From Nocardiopsis sp. MG754419 (lineage in GTDB: Bacteria > Actinomycetota > Actinomycetes > Streptosporangiales > Streptosporangiaceae), in the NCBI RefSeq assembly GCF_018207095.1, contig NZ_QOCZ01000006.1, forward strand, positions 1 through 64,000: 64,000 nt of DNA, written 5' to 3'. Both the position numbers and the translations under genes were made by a program. Below are positions 8,773 through 17,541 of this stretch, piece after piece. The notes under the pieces were generated by a model, which worked only from the letters and a program-made list of their open reading frames with translations, ran no database searches and was not told where the DNA came from. The stretch's first letter is position 1. Each line of letters begins with the position of its first letter.

Positions 8773-9966
8773 TCACTCGTGGAGGTGCACCCCGCAGTGG
8801 GGCCACTGGCTCTGCCAGTTCCCGCCGACGGTGTTGTACAGCTGCTGCGCGCGCTGGGTCTGTTCGCCCGGGCTCGCGTCCGAGGGCAGGCCGCTGCCGC
8901 CGACCGACTCCCAGGTGGTGACGCTGAACTGGTAGAGGCCGTAGTAGCCGCCCGCCGAGTTGACCGCCGAGGGGTCGCCGCCCGACTCGCACTGGGCGAG
9001 TCCGGCCCAGTTGAGCCCACCGGCCTCGCCACCGCCCTGGGGCGGGGTCGAGGGGTCCTCCTCCACCTTGGTGCCGATCATCACCAGACCCTCCACCGGT
9101 TCGGTGACGACCTCCTCGGAGAGTTCGTGCTCGACCTCCTCCCCGTGGCGCAGGACGGTCGCGGTGGTGACCTCCTTGAGGCCGTCCTCGGGTTCGGTGA
9201 CGACCTCGCGTTCGCCCTCGGGCAGATCGGGGTCGTCCTGCTCGACGGTCTCGGCCTCGATGACGACCTCCTCCGTCTCGGGCGCGTCGAGCACGGGCAG
9301 GACCCGCACGACCATGCCCGGTTCGGCGGCCTCGTCCGGTTCCGGGCTGACGATGTCGTGCTCACCGAGGTCGACCCCGGCGGCGTCGAGGACGTCGGCG
9401 ACGGTACCGCCGGTGGTGCGGGTCTCGGACCGGACCGTGTCGTACATGACGATCATGCGGGGGGCGCGTTCGGCGGTGACGGTGAGGCCGTCGGCCGGGA
9501 TGGCGGTGGTGTGCGCCTCGGAGAGTTCGACGCCCTCGGGGTCGAGGCCGATCTGGCCGAAGGCCTCATCGAGTGTGGCGGCGTTGACGCGGTGTTCGTG
9601 CCGGTGCCCGTCGAGTTCGACGGTGAGCGGTCGCGGAGAGCGGACGATGACGTGGTCGCCGCCGCCGACGGGGGTGTCCGGGGAGGGGGCCACGGCGTCG
9701 TGCTCGTCGAGTTCGATGCCGGCGTCCTCCAGGACGTCGGCGACGGTACCGCCGAAGGTGCGGACGGTGGTCTCCTCACCGTCGGCGTCGATGGTGACGC
9801 CCTGGTCCATGGCGAGGGCGGTACCACCGCCTGCGAGCGCGAGTGTGATCGCGCCCGTGGCGACGGCGGCCACGACGAGGCGGGACACGGGCGGTGCGGA
9901 GCGGACGCGCCGGCGACCCTTGGCACGACGTTCGCCCCGACCCCTGACCCCGGGTTTTTCGGGCAT
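8773..9966 (-). CDS. rpfB: resuscitation-promoting factor RpfB-like transglycosylase
   Basis: Secreted, cell-wall-acting muralytic enzyme (397 aa) that promotes growth resumption in actinobacteria. A basic N-terminus and signal-anchor (residues about 30-55) are followed by three DUF348 repeats. Two of these share GGTVADVL. A G5 domain comes next (about 240-310) with acidic spacers, then a transglycosylase-like Rpf domain (about 320-397). That domain includes WAGLAQCESGGDPSAVN with the catalytic glutamate, GGYYGLYQFS, and a second cysteine near the end for the disulfide. The ATG at 9966 follows AAAGGTGA at good spacing. An upstream in-frame extension is ignored. Confidence 0.92.
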   Translation of the reverse strand: MPEKPGVRGRGERRAKGRRRVRSAPPVSRLVVAAVATGAITLALAGGGTALAMDQGVTIDADGEETTVRTFGGTVADVLEDAGIELDEHDAVAPSPDTPVGGGDHVIVRSPRPLTVELDGHRHEHRVNAATLDEAFGQIGLDPEGVELSEAHTTAIPADGLTVTAERAPRMIVMYDTVRSETRTTGGTVADVLDAAGVDLGEHDIVSPEPDEAAEPGMVVRVLPVLDAPETEEVVIEAETVEQDDPDLPEGEREVVTEPEDGLKEVTTATVLRHGEEVEHELSEEVVTEPVEGLVMIGTKVEEDPSTPPQGGGEAGGLNWAGLAQCESGGDPSAVNSAGGYYGLYQFSVTTWESVGGSGLPSDASPGEQTQRAQQLYNTVGGNWQSQWPHCGVHLHE

Positions 9967-10013
9967 GAGTCGATCACCTTTCTCTTGGTGCGAAAAATGC
10001 AGAACCCCTCTGG

Positions 10014-10037
10014 GTACCCCGGGGGGACTTGAGAGGC
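10014..10037 (-). promoter_or_regulatory. possible SigB-type promoter of rpfB
   Basis: On the minus strand GCCT is followed after 14 bases by GGGTAC, fitting the Streptomyces SigB pattern GNNT-N14-16-GGGTAC/T. A transcript from it would have a leader of about 40-50 bases. GGGTACCC is itself a palindrome, so the match could be chance. Confidence 0.3.
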
Positions 10038-10326
10038 TCTGGGAAGATTCCGCCTGTTCTGCGAGGCTCTGAACGGGGGTTTCGGGCCATCGACAGCAGG
10101 ACAGGGTCACATTAACACCGAGTCGCGTGCGCCTTTTGATATTGACCGAATATAGGCGTCGGCATCGGGAACATAGTCCGCCGATCCCTTTTTGTCGGAT
10201 TCAGCCCCCGCGTTTCCCCTCGTGTTTCCCCGGCACCCCCGCCCGAGGGTCGGCTTGGCGCCGGACGGGACGGGCCTGCACAATGACCCGAACGTCGTTC
10301 TGGTCAGTTCCCCGCGAAAGGCATCC

Positions 10327-11421
10327 ATGGGCCCCCTCAACGGAATCCGCGTCGTCGAGTTCACCGGGATCGGTCCGGCGCCGATGGCGGGCATGCTCCT
10401 CGCCGACATGGGAGCCGACGTCATCCGGATCGACCGCCCGGGGGCCGTCGAGGCCGCCCATTCCGGCGCGCCGGGCCCGCACATGACCGAGGGTCGCGCG
10501 GTGGTCGGCGCGGACCTCAAGTCCGAGGAGGGACTGGCGCTCGCCCGTGACCTGATCTCCCGCGCGGACGTCCTGCTGGAGGGTTTCCGCCCCGGGGTGC
10601 TGGAGCGGCGCGGTCTGGGCCCCGACGACTGCCGCGCGCTCAACCCCCGGCTGGTGTACGCACGCGTCACCGGTTGGGGGCAGGAGGGCCCGTTGGCCCA
10701 CACGGCCGGGCACGACATGAACTACGTCTCGGTCAACGGCGCCCTGCACTCCATCGGGCGCGCGGGCGGCCCCCCGGTCCCACCGATCAACCTCCTCGGC
10801 GACTTCGCCGGCGGCACCATGTTCACCGTCACGGGCATCCTCGCGGCCCTGGTGGAACGGCAGGGCTCCGGGCGCGGCCAGGTGGTCGACGCGGCGATGG
10901 TGGACGGCAGCGCCCTGCTCATGTCGATGGTGCACGAGGACCGTGCCCGCGGTGAGTGGCGCGACGAGCGCGGCACCAACTACCTGGACACGGGGGCGCC
11001 CTGGTACGACGTCTACGCGTGCGCCGACGACCGTCACGTCTCGGTGGGCTGCATCGAGCCGCAGTTCTACGCGGCGTTCCTGAAGGGGATCGGTCTGGCA
11101 GACGAGGAACTGCCGGACCAGTGGGACACCCGGGCGTGGCCCCGGTTGCGCGCCCGGTTCGCCGAGGTCCTGCGCACACGGACCAGGGACGAGTGGGGTG
11201 CGGTGTTCGAGGGCACCGACGCCTGCGTGATGCCGATCGTGTCCCTGGAGGAGGCCCCCGACCACCCGCACGTGCGGGCCCGTGGCGCGCTCGTACGGGA
11301 GGGCGGTCGGATCGTGTCCGGTCCCGCCCCGCGTTTCGACCGCACACCGGGCGGGGTCACCCGCGCACGACCGCTGCCCGACACCGACGCGGCCCTCGAA
11401 CGGTGGGGGTTGGGGCACTGA
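10327..11421 (+). CDS. alpha-methylacyl-CoA racemase (CaiB/BaiF family)
   Basis: Family III CoA-transferase fold protein of 364 aa. It most resembles alpha-methylacyl-CoA racemases, which interconvert 2R- and 2S-methylacyl-CoA in branched-chain and sterol side-chain catabolism. The racemase catalytic pair is visible: His129 in AGHDMNYVS and Asp159 in NLLGDFAGG. The N-terminal VVEFTGIGPAPMAGMLLADMG is also characteristic. The ATG at 10327 follows GAAAGG. The frame extends upstream but without conservation. It is divergent from rpfB and followed by about 160 bp of spacer. Its substrate is unknown. Confidence 0.88.
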   Translation: MGPLNGIRVVEFTGIGPAPMAGMLLADMGADVIRIDRPGAVEAAHSGAPGPHMTEGRAVVGADLKSEEGLALARDLISRADVLLEGFRPGVLERRGLGPDDCRALNPRLVYARVTGWGQEGPLAHTAGHDMNYVSVNGALHSIGRAGGPPVPPINLLGDFAGGTMFTVTGILAALVERQGSGRGQVVDAAMVDGSALLMSMVHEDRARGEWRDERGTNYLDTGAPWYDVYACADDRHVSVGCIEPQFYAAFLKGIGLADEELPDQWDTRAWPRLRARFAEVLRTRTRDEWGAVFEGTDACVMPIVSLEEAPDHPHVRARGALVREGGRIVSGPAPRFDRTPGGVTRARPLPDTDAALERWGLGH

Positions 11422-11585
11422 GCGAGGGTCGGAGGGCGCTTCTGCCCGCACGATCGGAACGGCCCCCGAGGCCCGACCGGCCGCTTCACCCGGAATCGCC
11501 GTATCGCCGTTTTCCCTCGGTGGGCACGCTCGATCACTAGGGTGAGCCCGACCACCAGGGTGATACGCGCGATCGGGGGGCCGCC

Positions 11586-13829
11586 ATGTCACCGAGTACC
11601 GGGCTCGGCACACGTTGGGCGTCGCGTCTGTGCGGGGTCCTGTTGGCGGGCGTGGCCCTGCTGGCCTCCGCACCCGCTTCCGCGTCGGAACCGGCGACCA
11701 CCCCCGACGCCGACCTCACCCGGACCACTCCGGTCGTCCTCGTGGGGATCCCCGGACTGCTCTGGGAGGACGTCACCCCCGAACACACCCCCACCCTGTG
11801 GCGGATGGCCGGGGACGGCGCGATCGGCAACGTGTCGATCCGCACGGCCACCTCCCGCACCTGCCCCACCGACGGCTGGCTGTCGGTCTCGGCAGGGCAG
11901 CGTTCCCTGGCCGAGCGGGAACGGTTCACCGTCTGTGAGCCCGCACCCGAACCGATCCCGGACGGCTCGGGCGCGGTGGTGCCCGGCCACGCCGCGCTGG
12001 TCGCGCAGAACCGGGCGTCGGCCTTCGACGCGCCCGTGGGCCTGCTCGGCGGGACCGTGCGCGACCACGGCGGTCTGACCCTGGCGGCCGGCCCCGGCGC
12101 GGCACTGGGCGCGGCGGACACCTCCGGCCGGGTCGACCACTACCTGGAGTCGGCGCGCGAGGTGACCCCCGAGCGGCTCGACGGGGTGTCCCTGGCCGTG
12201 GTGGAACTGCCCGAACTCACCCGCCTGTACCCCGAGCCCGGTGTCGACGGGGAGGAGCCGTCGGAGCCGCTGCCCGAGGACGTGCCGGAGTGGGAGCGCG
12301 AGGAGGCGCTGGCGTCCCTGGACGCCCGGTTCGCCGCCGTGACGAGCGCCCTGCCCACCGGCGCCTCACTGATGGTCGCGGGCGTGTCCATGGACAGCGG
12401 GCCGTCCCGGCTGACCGTCGCCATGACCGCCGACATGACCGATCACGGTCTGGCCGGACCCGCCTCCTACCTGGCCTCGGAGTCGACGCGCAGGCCCGGC
12501 CTGGTGGTCCTCACCGACACCACCGTGACCGTGCTCCACGCCCTGGGCCTCCGTCCGGAGACGCCCACCGGCGGCAGGGTCTGGCAACTGAACGAACGCC
12601 CGGCGACGACGGAGGCCGCGGTGGAGCGGCTGGTGGACTTCAACACCGCCGCGGTCGTCGTGGGCGCGTCCATCCCCGGCTTCTTCAGCGGACTGGTCGT
12701 CCTCCAACTGTTGATCTACGCGGCGGCCGCCTACGCGCTGCACCGGTACTCCGACCACCAGCGCGGTAAGCGGGCCCTGGTGCTGTCGGTGACCCGGGTG
12801 GTGGCGCTGGCCGGCGCGGCCTTCCCGGTCGCCAGCTACCTGGCCAACCTCATCCCGTGGTGGGCGGCGGACACCCCGCCCCTGGCGCTGTTGGCGTCGG
12901 TGCTGGCCGTGGACGCGCTGGTGGTGGCGTTGGCCATGGCGGGCCCATGGCGGCGCACCATACTCGGGCCGATGACGGTGGTGGCGGGCGCGACCACCCT
13001 GGTGCTGTTCCTGGACCTGTGCTTCGGCGCGCACCTGCAGATGAACTCGCCCACCGGGTACTCCCCGATCGTGGCCGGCCGGTTCTACGGGATCGGCAAC
13101 ATCGCGTTCGCGACCTTCGCCACCGGCATGCTCATGGCGGTCGCCGGGATCGCGCACGTCCTCATCGGTCGGGGGCTGCGACGGACCGCGGTGGTCACCA
13201 CCCTGGTCATCGGGGTGGCCTCGGTGCTCATCATCGGCTGGCCCGGTCTGGGCACCGACTTCGGCGGGGTGATCGCGCTCATCCCCGGTCTGGCGGTGAC
13301 CACCATGATGATCGCGGGCGCGCGGATCACCGTGCCACGCCTGACGGTGATCGGGGTCACGGCCGTGACGGTGATCGCACTGCTGTCGTGGATGGATCAC
13401 CTGCGCCCCGTCGAGGACCGGAGCCACTTCGGCGCGTTCGCCGAGCAGGTGGTGAACGGTGAGGCCGGAACCGTGCTCGTCCGCAAGCTGGAGGCGATGC
13501 TGGGCACCCTGGGCAACTGGCATCTCACCCTGCTGTCGGCGGGGGCGCTGGTGTTCCTCTTCGCTGTCCTCAACCGGCCAACGAAATGGCGGATCGGGGC
13601 GTTGCAACACGCCTACGAGTACGCTCCGACACTCCGGGCGGGTCTCACCGGTTCCCTCGTGACCGCCCTCGTGGGATTCGCGGCCAACGACTCCGGGGTG
13701 GCCATCCCCGCCCTGGCGCTGACGGTGGCGGTGCCGTTGACCCTCTCGGCCTGTGTGTGGGCGATCCAGCGCCAGGATCGGGAGCCGGAACCGGCGTCCG
13801 ACGGTGAGGAGTCCCTACGCCGGGCGTGA
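11586..13829 (+). CDS. polytopic membrane protein with alkaline-phosphatase-like ectodomain
   Basis: 747 aa. A signal peptide (residues about 15-34, ending SAPASASEP) leads into an extracellular domain of about 310 residues. Its start (VVLVGIPGLLWEDVTPEHTPTLWRMAGDGAIGNVSIR) looks like the alkaline phosphatase/phosphoglyceromutase superfamily. About ten membrane helices follow (about 365-725), with the conserved loop NSPTGYSPIVAGRFYGIGNIAFA. The ectodomain has two or more cysteines. Similar large proteins occur widely in actinomycetes without a defined role. Cell-envelope polymer modification is a guess. The ATG follows GGGGGG. I do not see an obvious phosphatase nucleophile, so the ectodomain may be a binding domain. 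Confidence 0.7.
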   Translation: MSPSTGLGTRWASRLCGVLLAGVALLASAPASASEPATTPDADLTRTTPVVLVGIPGLLWEDVTPEHTPTLWRMAGDGAIGNVSIRTATSRTCPTDGWLSVSAGQRSLAERERFTVCEPAPEPIPDGSGAVVPGHAALVAQNRASAFDAPVGLLGGTVRDHGGLTLAAGPGAALGAADTSGRVDHYLESAREVTPERLDGVSLAVVELPELTRLYPEPGVDGEEPSEPLPEDVPEWEREEALASLDARFAAVTSALPTGASLMVAGVSMDSGPSRLTVAMTADMTDHGLAGPASYLASESTRRPGLVVLTDTTVTVLHALGLRPETPTGGRVWQLNERPATTEAAVERLVDFNTAAVVVGASIPGFFSGLVVLQLLIYAAAAYALHRYSDHQRGKRALVLSVTRVVALAGAAFPVASYLANLIPWWAADTPPLALLASVLAVDALVVALAMAGPWRRTILGPMTVVAGATTLVLFLDLCFGAHLQMNSPTGYSPIVAGRFYGIGNIAFATFATGMLMAVAGIAHVLIGRGLRRTAVVTTLVIGVASVLIIGWPGLGTDFGGVIALIPGLAVTTMMIAGARITVPRLTVIGVTAVTVIALLSWMDHLRPVEDRSHFGAFAEQVVNGEAGTVLVRKLEAMLGTLGNWHLTLLSAGALVFLFAVLNRPTKWRIGALQHAYEYAPTLRAGLTGSLVTALVGFAANDSGVAIPALALTVAVPLTLSACVWAIQRQDREPEPASDGEESLRRA

Positions 13830-14421
13830 CCCCTACACCATCGGTCACAGGGACGGCAAAGCGACCGGGCACGACCTTGCGTCGCTCACGTCACGAATAG
13901 GCCACGGCCCTGTGGTAAAGTCCGTGGCTGTAACGACCCCGGTGACACAGATCCCACAGGCCATGAGGCCGCCAGGGAGAGGGGCCGCGCGAGGAACCGG
14001 CCCAGCCGTCACCTCCGGCACCGGCCACCGGGGAATGACCGTCGACAGCGATGGGTTCTCACGTGCAGAGGGCCGTGTCACCGTCGGTCCACGGCGAGCC
14101 CCACGGAAACCGGGCCCGTCGCGCACCGGGTCTCACCGACCCTCTGTATCCGTCATCACCGATGACCCGCATCGCATCCGGAACTTTCGGCCCGGGCCCA
14201 GGCGTTCCATGGATGCCGTGCTTTTACGAGCAAACCAGGCGAGAAAGGCGTTTCCTCCCCCGGCATCCGGTCCGGGGTACCACGCAAGGAACTAGATGAA
14301 CCATCAGCTTGGCTCACGCGGTAACGCAACCAACGCACCGGTCACCACACGTCCCCGGTGGGACTACGTGTGGTCTGCCTCGCCGACCCATCGGGCAGGG
14401 CCCGAGTACGCCGGAGTCGCA
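13830..14421. other. 592-bp intergenic region before the STAS gene
   Basis: No convincing gene. A weakly coding frame here has an ATG at 14296 with a good AAGGA site and runs in frame into the STAS gene. Its third-position GC (about 64 percent over 42 codons) is well below the surrounding genes, so I treat it as leader. A GTTT and a GGGTAC occur upstream but 21 bases apart, too far for a SigB-type promoter. Confidence 0.4.
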
Positions 14422-14775
14422 ATGCCCGAACTGAGCATCGCCTCGACCCTCCACGAGTCCGGACGCGTTCTGGCTCTGGACGGCGAGATCGACATGGCCA
14501 CCGAAGCCCGCTTCCAGGACGCCGTCACCGAAGCGCTGACCACGCAACCGTTCGGCCGCGTCGTGCTGGACTGCACCGAACTGCGGTTCATCGACTCCAG
14601 CGGTCTGCGCGTGCTCATCCGCGCGCACAAGTTCGCCAAGGAGCAGCGTGCGCTGCTGGTGATCGCCTCCGCTCCGCCCCGGGTCCTGCAGACCCTGCGC
14701 ATCACGTCCCTGGACACCCGCATTCCGGTGTTCGGCTCGGTCGCGCAGGCGCTCGCGGCACCGCAGAACGCCTGA
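14422..14775 (+). CDS. STAS-domain anti-sigma factor antagonist
   Basis: 117-aa single STAS domain of the SpoIIAA/RsbV family, which binds an anti-sigma kinase and is switched off by serine phosphorylation. The conserved phosphorylation loop FIDSSGLRVL is intact, as is the N-terminal LDGEIDMATEARF. The ATG at 14422 follows GGAG at six bases. An alternative ATG at 14296 would add 42 residues of poor codon bias. No anti-sigma kinase or sigma factor is adjacent, so it is an orphan module. Cytosolic. Confidence 0.82.
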   Translation: MPELSIASTLHESGRVLALDGEIDMATEARFQDAVTEALTTQPFGRVVLDCTELRFIDSSGLRVLIRAHKFAKEQRALLVIASAPPRVLQTLRITSLDTRIPVFGSVAQALAAPQNA

Positions 14776-14798
14776 CCCGCGCACTCTCCACGACATGA

Positions 14799-14829
14799 AG
14801 AAGGCCCCGCGATCCTCTGCGGGGCTCTT
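14799..14829 (+). terminator. hairpin terminator after the STAS gene
   Basis: GCCCCGC (14804-14810) pairs with GCGGGGC (14819-14825) around an eight-base loop, flanked by AAG and TCTT. It lies 25 bases downstream of the STAS stop codon. Confidence 0.7.
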
Positions 14830-14891
14830 CGACGTGTACGGGGACGGGTGCCGCCTCCTGCCGTGAGGCGGAGGTCCGACGCCGGCTCGCA

Positions 14892-15602
14892 CTAGAACAG
14901 CAGCATCCACACGCCCAGGCCGGTGACGGCCGCGTTCACCAGGAGGAACACCCCCACCCACAGGGTGCCGGGAATCCCGGTGAGCCCGGCGAGCTGGTCG
15001 GCGTCGGAGTGCGGCGAGGGTTGGCGACTGCGCTGCGCCTGGAGTTCGAGGACCGGTCGCACGCCCGCGAAGAGCAGGAACCAGATGAACAGGTAGGCGA
15101 AGGCCGCTTGGACCTCGTGCGGGGTGAACCAGCTGACCCCGAAGACCACGGCCCCGGTGACCACGATGGAGATCACGCCGTACAGGTTGCGGATCATCAG
15201 CAGCATGGCGGCGAGCACGAGGATGCTCGTCCACAGGAGCGCGGTGATGCGTCCGGACATGAGCATGAGGATGCCGAGAAGGCCGATGACGGTGGGCGCG
15301 ACGTAGCCGGCGAACACCGTGAGGATCATGCCGATACCGGTGGGCCTGCCACGGGAGACCGTGACCCCGGAGGTGTCGGAGTGCAGGCGGATACCGGTCA
15401 GCTGGCGTCCACTGAGCAGCGCCACCAGGGCGTGCCCGCCCTCGTGCGCGATGGTGACGACGTTGCGCGCCACCCGCCAGGGAGGGCCGAGCAGAACGGC
15501 TGCCAGGGCGATCGCGGCCGTCGTGACGATGATCCACTGTTCCGGGTCGGGCTGGACGGACAGCACGTCCTGCCACACGTCACCGAAGCTCGTTGCACCC
15601 AC
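14892..15602 (-). CDS. M50-like membrane metalloprotease family protein
   Basis: 236 aa with about six membrane helices. The first hydrophobic segment leads to TIAHEGGHALVALLSG, an HExxH-type zinc site of the site-2-protease-like M50 family, followed by HSDTSGVT. The rest is hydrophobic. Members of this actinobacterial group are annotated as M50 family metallopeptidases without known substrates. I chose the GTG at 15602 because GGGAG lies just upstream. An ATG at 15623 would add seven residues. A second catalytic motif of the NPDG type is not obvious, so protease activity is uncertain. Confidence 0.68.
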   Translation of the reverse strand: MGATSFGDVWQDVLSVQPDPEQWIIVTTAAIALAAVLLGPPWRVARNVVTIAHEGGHALVALLSGRQLTGIRLHSDTSGVTVSRGRPTGIGMILTVFAGYVAPTVIGLLGILMLMSGRITALLWTSILVLAAMLLMIRNLYGVISIVVTGAVVFGVSWFTPHEVQAAFAYLFIWFLLFAGVRPVLELQAQRSRQPSPHSDADQLAGLTGIPGTLWVGVFLLVNAAVTGLGVWMLLF

Positions 15603-16060
15603 TGGTCTCCCGACTTCCCACATCGACCGCCGACGAAGGGGCCGCGCCGCCGACGCCTCGGTGGCCGGGGGCGAGGGGGTCGCGGGCCCTTGCCGAACTT
15701 TATGGCATGTCCGGAGGTGCCGTGCCGGCACACCGGAGCAGGGTGGGGGGCGCCGCCACCCGGAGCGACCGTGGCCGGTCACCGGGAAGGCACCGAGGGG
15801 CGGCCCGGTCCCGGCACCGGGCCGCGCTCACGACGAAGGTCCGGTGCACACCCACGCCGCCGGCGCGACCTGTCCGCCGCCGAGGATCACGACCGCCGCC
15901 GCACGGGCCTTCGGAGGACGCGGCGCGTCGCCCGCACGCCGGAGGCACCGACGACCGGGGAGACCACGGCGAGGCCGGAACGGGAGCCGGGACCACGAGT
16001 CCCTCCGCACACGGCCCTCGGGGCCGGCCCGGCCCGGGCGTCGACCGCGCCCGGGGAGGT
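15603..16060. other. 458-bp intergenic region
   Basis: No gene is supported: open frames here are GC-skew artefacts with Pro/Arg/Gly-rich products and no ribosome-binding site. The stretch carries the promoter of the leftward M50-like gene and the 3' flank of the leftward SRPBCC gene. Confidence 0.4.
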
Positions 16061-16498
16061 TCAGTCCTGTTCGGCCACGGCCTTGAGGCGCACCAGGGTC
16101 TCCTCGATCCCCCGGGCGTTGCGGGCCGGGGCCCCGGACAGCACGTAGAGGTACGCCTGACCCCACGTGTAGTCGAAGGTCTCCGTGACCCGGGTCCGGC
16201 CCGACCCGAGGTCCTCCAACACGTAGCGCCAACGGTGCGAACCGACGTGCTTCCAGGCGATGAGGCGTCCCTCCTCGAACTCCACCACCCTGTTGGTCAT
16301 GCGGTAGGGCAGCCCCAGCATCCGCATGTCCATGCCGAACTCCGAGCCGAGTTCGAGTCGTTGCGGCCCGAAGACCGACCCGAGCACCGTGCCGGACCCG
16401 TCGAGTTCGGAGTGCCGTACCGGGTCGGCGAGCAGGTCGAAGATCCTCTTGACCGGAGCGTCGACCTCGATGCTCCGCGCCACCATGTGTTCAGCCAT
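16061..16498 (-). CDS. SRPBCC (START-like) family protein
   Basis: 145 aa with the helix-grip fold typical of polyketide cyclase/START-like proteins that bind hydrophobic ligands. It has the N-terminal strand VARSIEVDAPVKRIFDLLADP, a central EFEEGRLIAWKH segment and a C-terminal helix with ARGIEETLVRLKAV. The start is the ATG at 16498, with another methionine at residue 5. It is cytosolic. No ligand can be predicted. It is separated from the mutT1-like gene upstream by about 50 bases on the same strand and may be co-transcribed. Confidence 0.72.
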   Translation of the reverse strand: MAEHMVARSIEVDAPVKRIFDLLADPVRHSELDGSGTVLGSVFGPQRLELGSEFGMDMRMLGLPYRMTNRVVEFEEGRLIAWKHVGSHRWRYVLEDLGSGRTRVTETFDYTWGQAYLYVLSGAPARNARGIEETLVRLKAVAEQD

Positions 16499-16548
16499 GC
16501 ACGCATCATGTCACCGGCGCGGGACCACCCCGACCCGGGAGGTACCCG

Positions 16549-17541
16549 TCACTCTCGGACGCCGTGACGTTCCACACCGGCCAACTCGCCGTCGGCGGAC
16601 ACGTGCAGCACCCAGAACGAGCCCTTGCGCAGCCCACGTTGTTGGGACAGTGGGGCGCCCAGTCGGGTGAGCGCCTCGGTCATCAGTTCCGGGACCAGTT
16701 CACCGTGGGTGCACACCACGGTGGGAAGGCTCTCGTCGAGGAGCCGCGCGAACGCCTCCCTGGCCTCCCCCACCTCGTAGCCCCGACCCTCCCGGCCCAC
16801 CGTGAAGGCCCGTTCGGTGCGCATCTGCACGTCCTGCTCGACCGTGTACGGCAGCAGGGACTCGGTGCAGCGCGCCGCGGCGGACGTCACCACCCGGGGC
16901 CGCCCGTAGGCGCCGAGCACCCGGGGCAGGGCCAGGGCGTCGGCCCGGCCGGTCTCGTCGAGCGGTCGCAGCAGGTCGCTGTCGTTCCAGGAACGCTTCT
17001 CCCCCGCGGACAGGTGCCGCAGCAGGACGATCGGGAAGGTCTCGGCGGGACCGGACAGGAAGTTGTCGACCACCTGGACGTCGTGGTCGTAGGTGAGCCG
17101 GGCGCGGGCCTCCTCCACGGGGACCCACTCGACCGTCTCGACCTCCTCGTTGGGTTCGTAGTCGATCTCGCCCCCGGGGCGTTCGGGGGTGGCGGCCCAC
17201 CACTCCACCTGCTTGGGCCAGCCGTCCTTGAGGTAGCGCTGGGGCGGCAACCGACGGCCGAGCACGGGGACCAGCCCGGTCTCCTCCTCGACCTCGCGGA
17301 CCGCACCGATGATGGGGTGCTCTCCGTTCTTCAACTTGCCCTTGGGCAGGGTCCAGTCGCCGCGGTCGGGGCGACGGATGAGCACGGTCTCCAGGCCCGC
17401 GGGGCCCTCGCGCCACAGCACGGCGCCCCCGGCCCGGATGGGTTCCAGATAGCCGCCCACGGCGGTGTCACGTGGCGGGAAGGCACTGGTCACCCGAATG
17501 CCGGTCGGCGGGGCCGACGTCCGTTCGTCCTGCTCGCTCAC
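16549..17541 (-). CDS. mutT1: MutT1-like Nudix hydrolase with histidine phosphatase domain
   Basis: 330-aa two-domain protein. The N-terminal Nudix domain (residues about 33-165) has the Nudix box with the REVEEETGL core. The C-terminal domain (about 168-330) is a histidine phosphatase with the LLRH motif and a second active-site histidine in CTHGE. This is the architecture of mycobacterial MutT1, which degrades diadenosine polyphosphates and 8-oxo-dGTP/8-oxo-dGDP. The GTG start overlaps the ppk1 stop codon in a GTGA arrangement (4-base overlap), so translation is coupled. This is the same ppk1-mutT1 pairing as in mycobacteria. Confidence 0.88.
   Translation of the reverse strand: MSEQDERTSAPPTGIRVTSAFPPRDTAVGGYLEPIRAGGAVLWREGPAGLETVLIRRPDRGDWTLPKGKLKNGEHPIIGAVREVEEETGLVPVLGRRLPPQRYLKDGWPKQVEWWAATPERPGGEIDYEPNEEVETVEWVPVEEARARLTYDHDVQVVDNFLSGPAETFPIVLLRHLSAGEKRSWNDSDLLRPLDETGRADALALPRVLGAYGRPRVVTSAAARCTESLLPYTVEQDVQMRTERAFTVGREGRGYEVGEAREAFARLLDESLPTVVCTHGELVPELMTEALTRLGAPLSQQRGLRKGSFWVLHVSADGELAGVERHGVRE

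Noticed and set aside
9967-10140. c-di-AMP (ydaO-type) riboswitch upstream of rpfB, as in some actinomycetes
   Set aside because: The conserved ydaO core with its GCUAA-type segment and paired purine-rich elements is not found in this leader.
14250-14280. SigB-type promoter before the STAS gene (GTTT and GGGTAC)
   Set aside because: Spacer is 21 bases, outside the 14-16 range.
14296-14421. 42-residue N-terminal extension of the STAS protein from an ATG with a good AAGGA site
   Set aside because: Third-position GC is about 64 percent, well below neighbouring genes, and the extension lies outside the STAS fold. The internal ATG at 14422 has its own GGAG.
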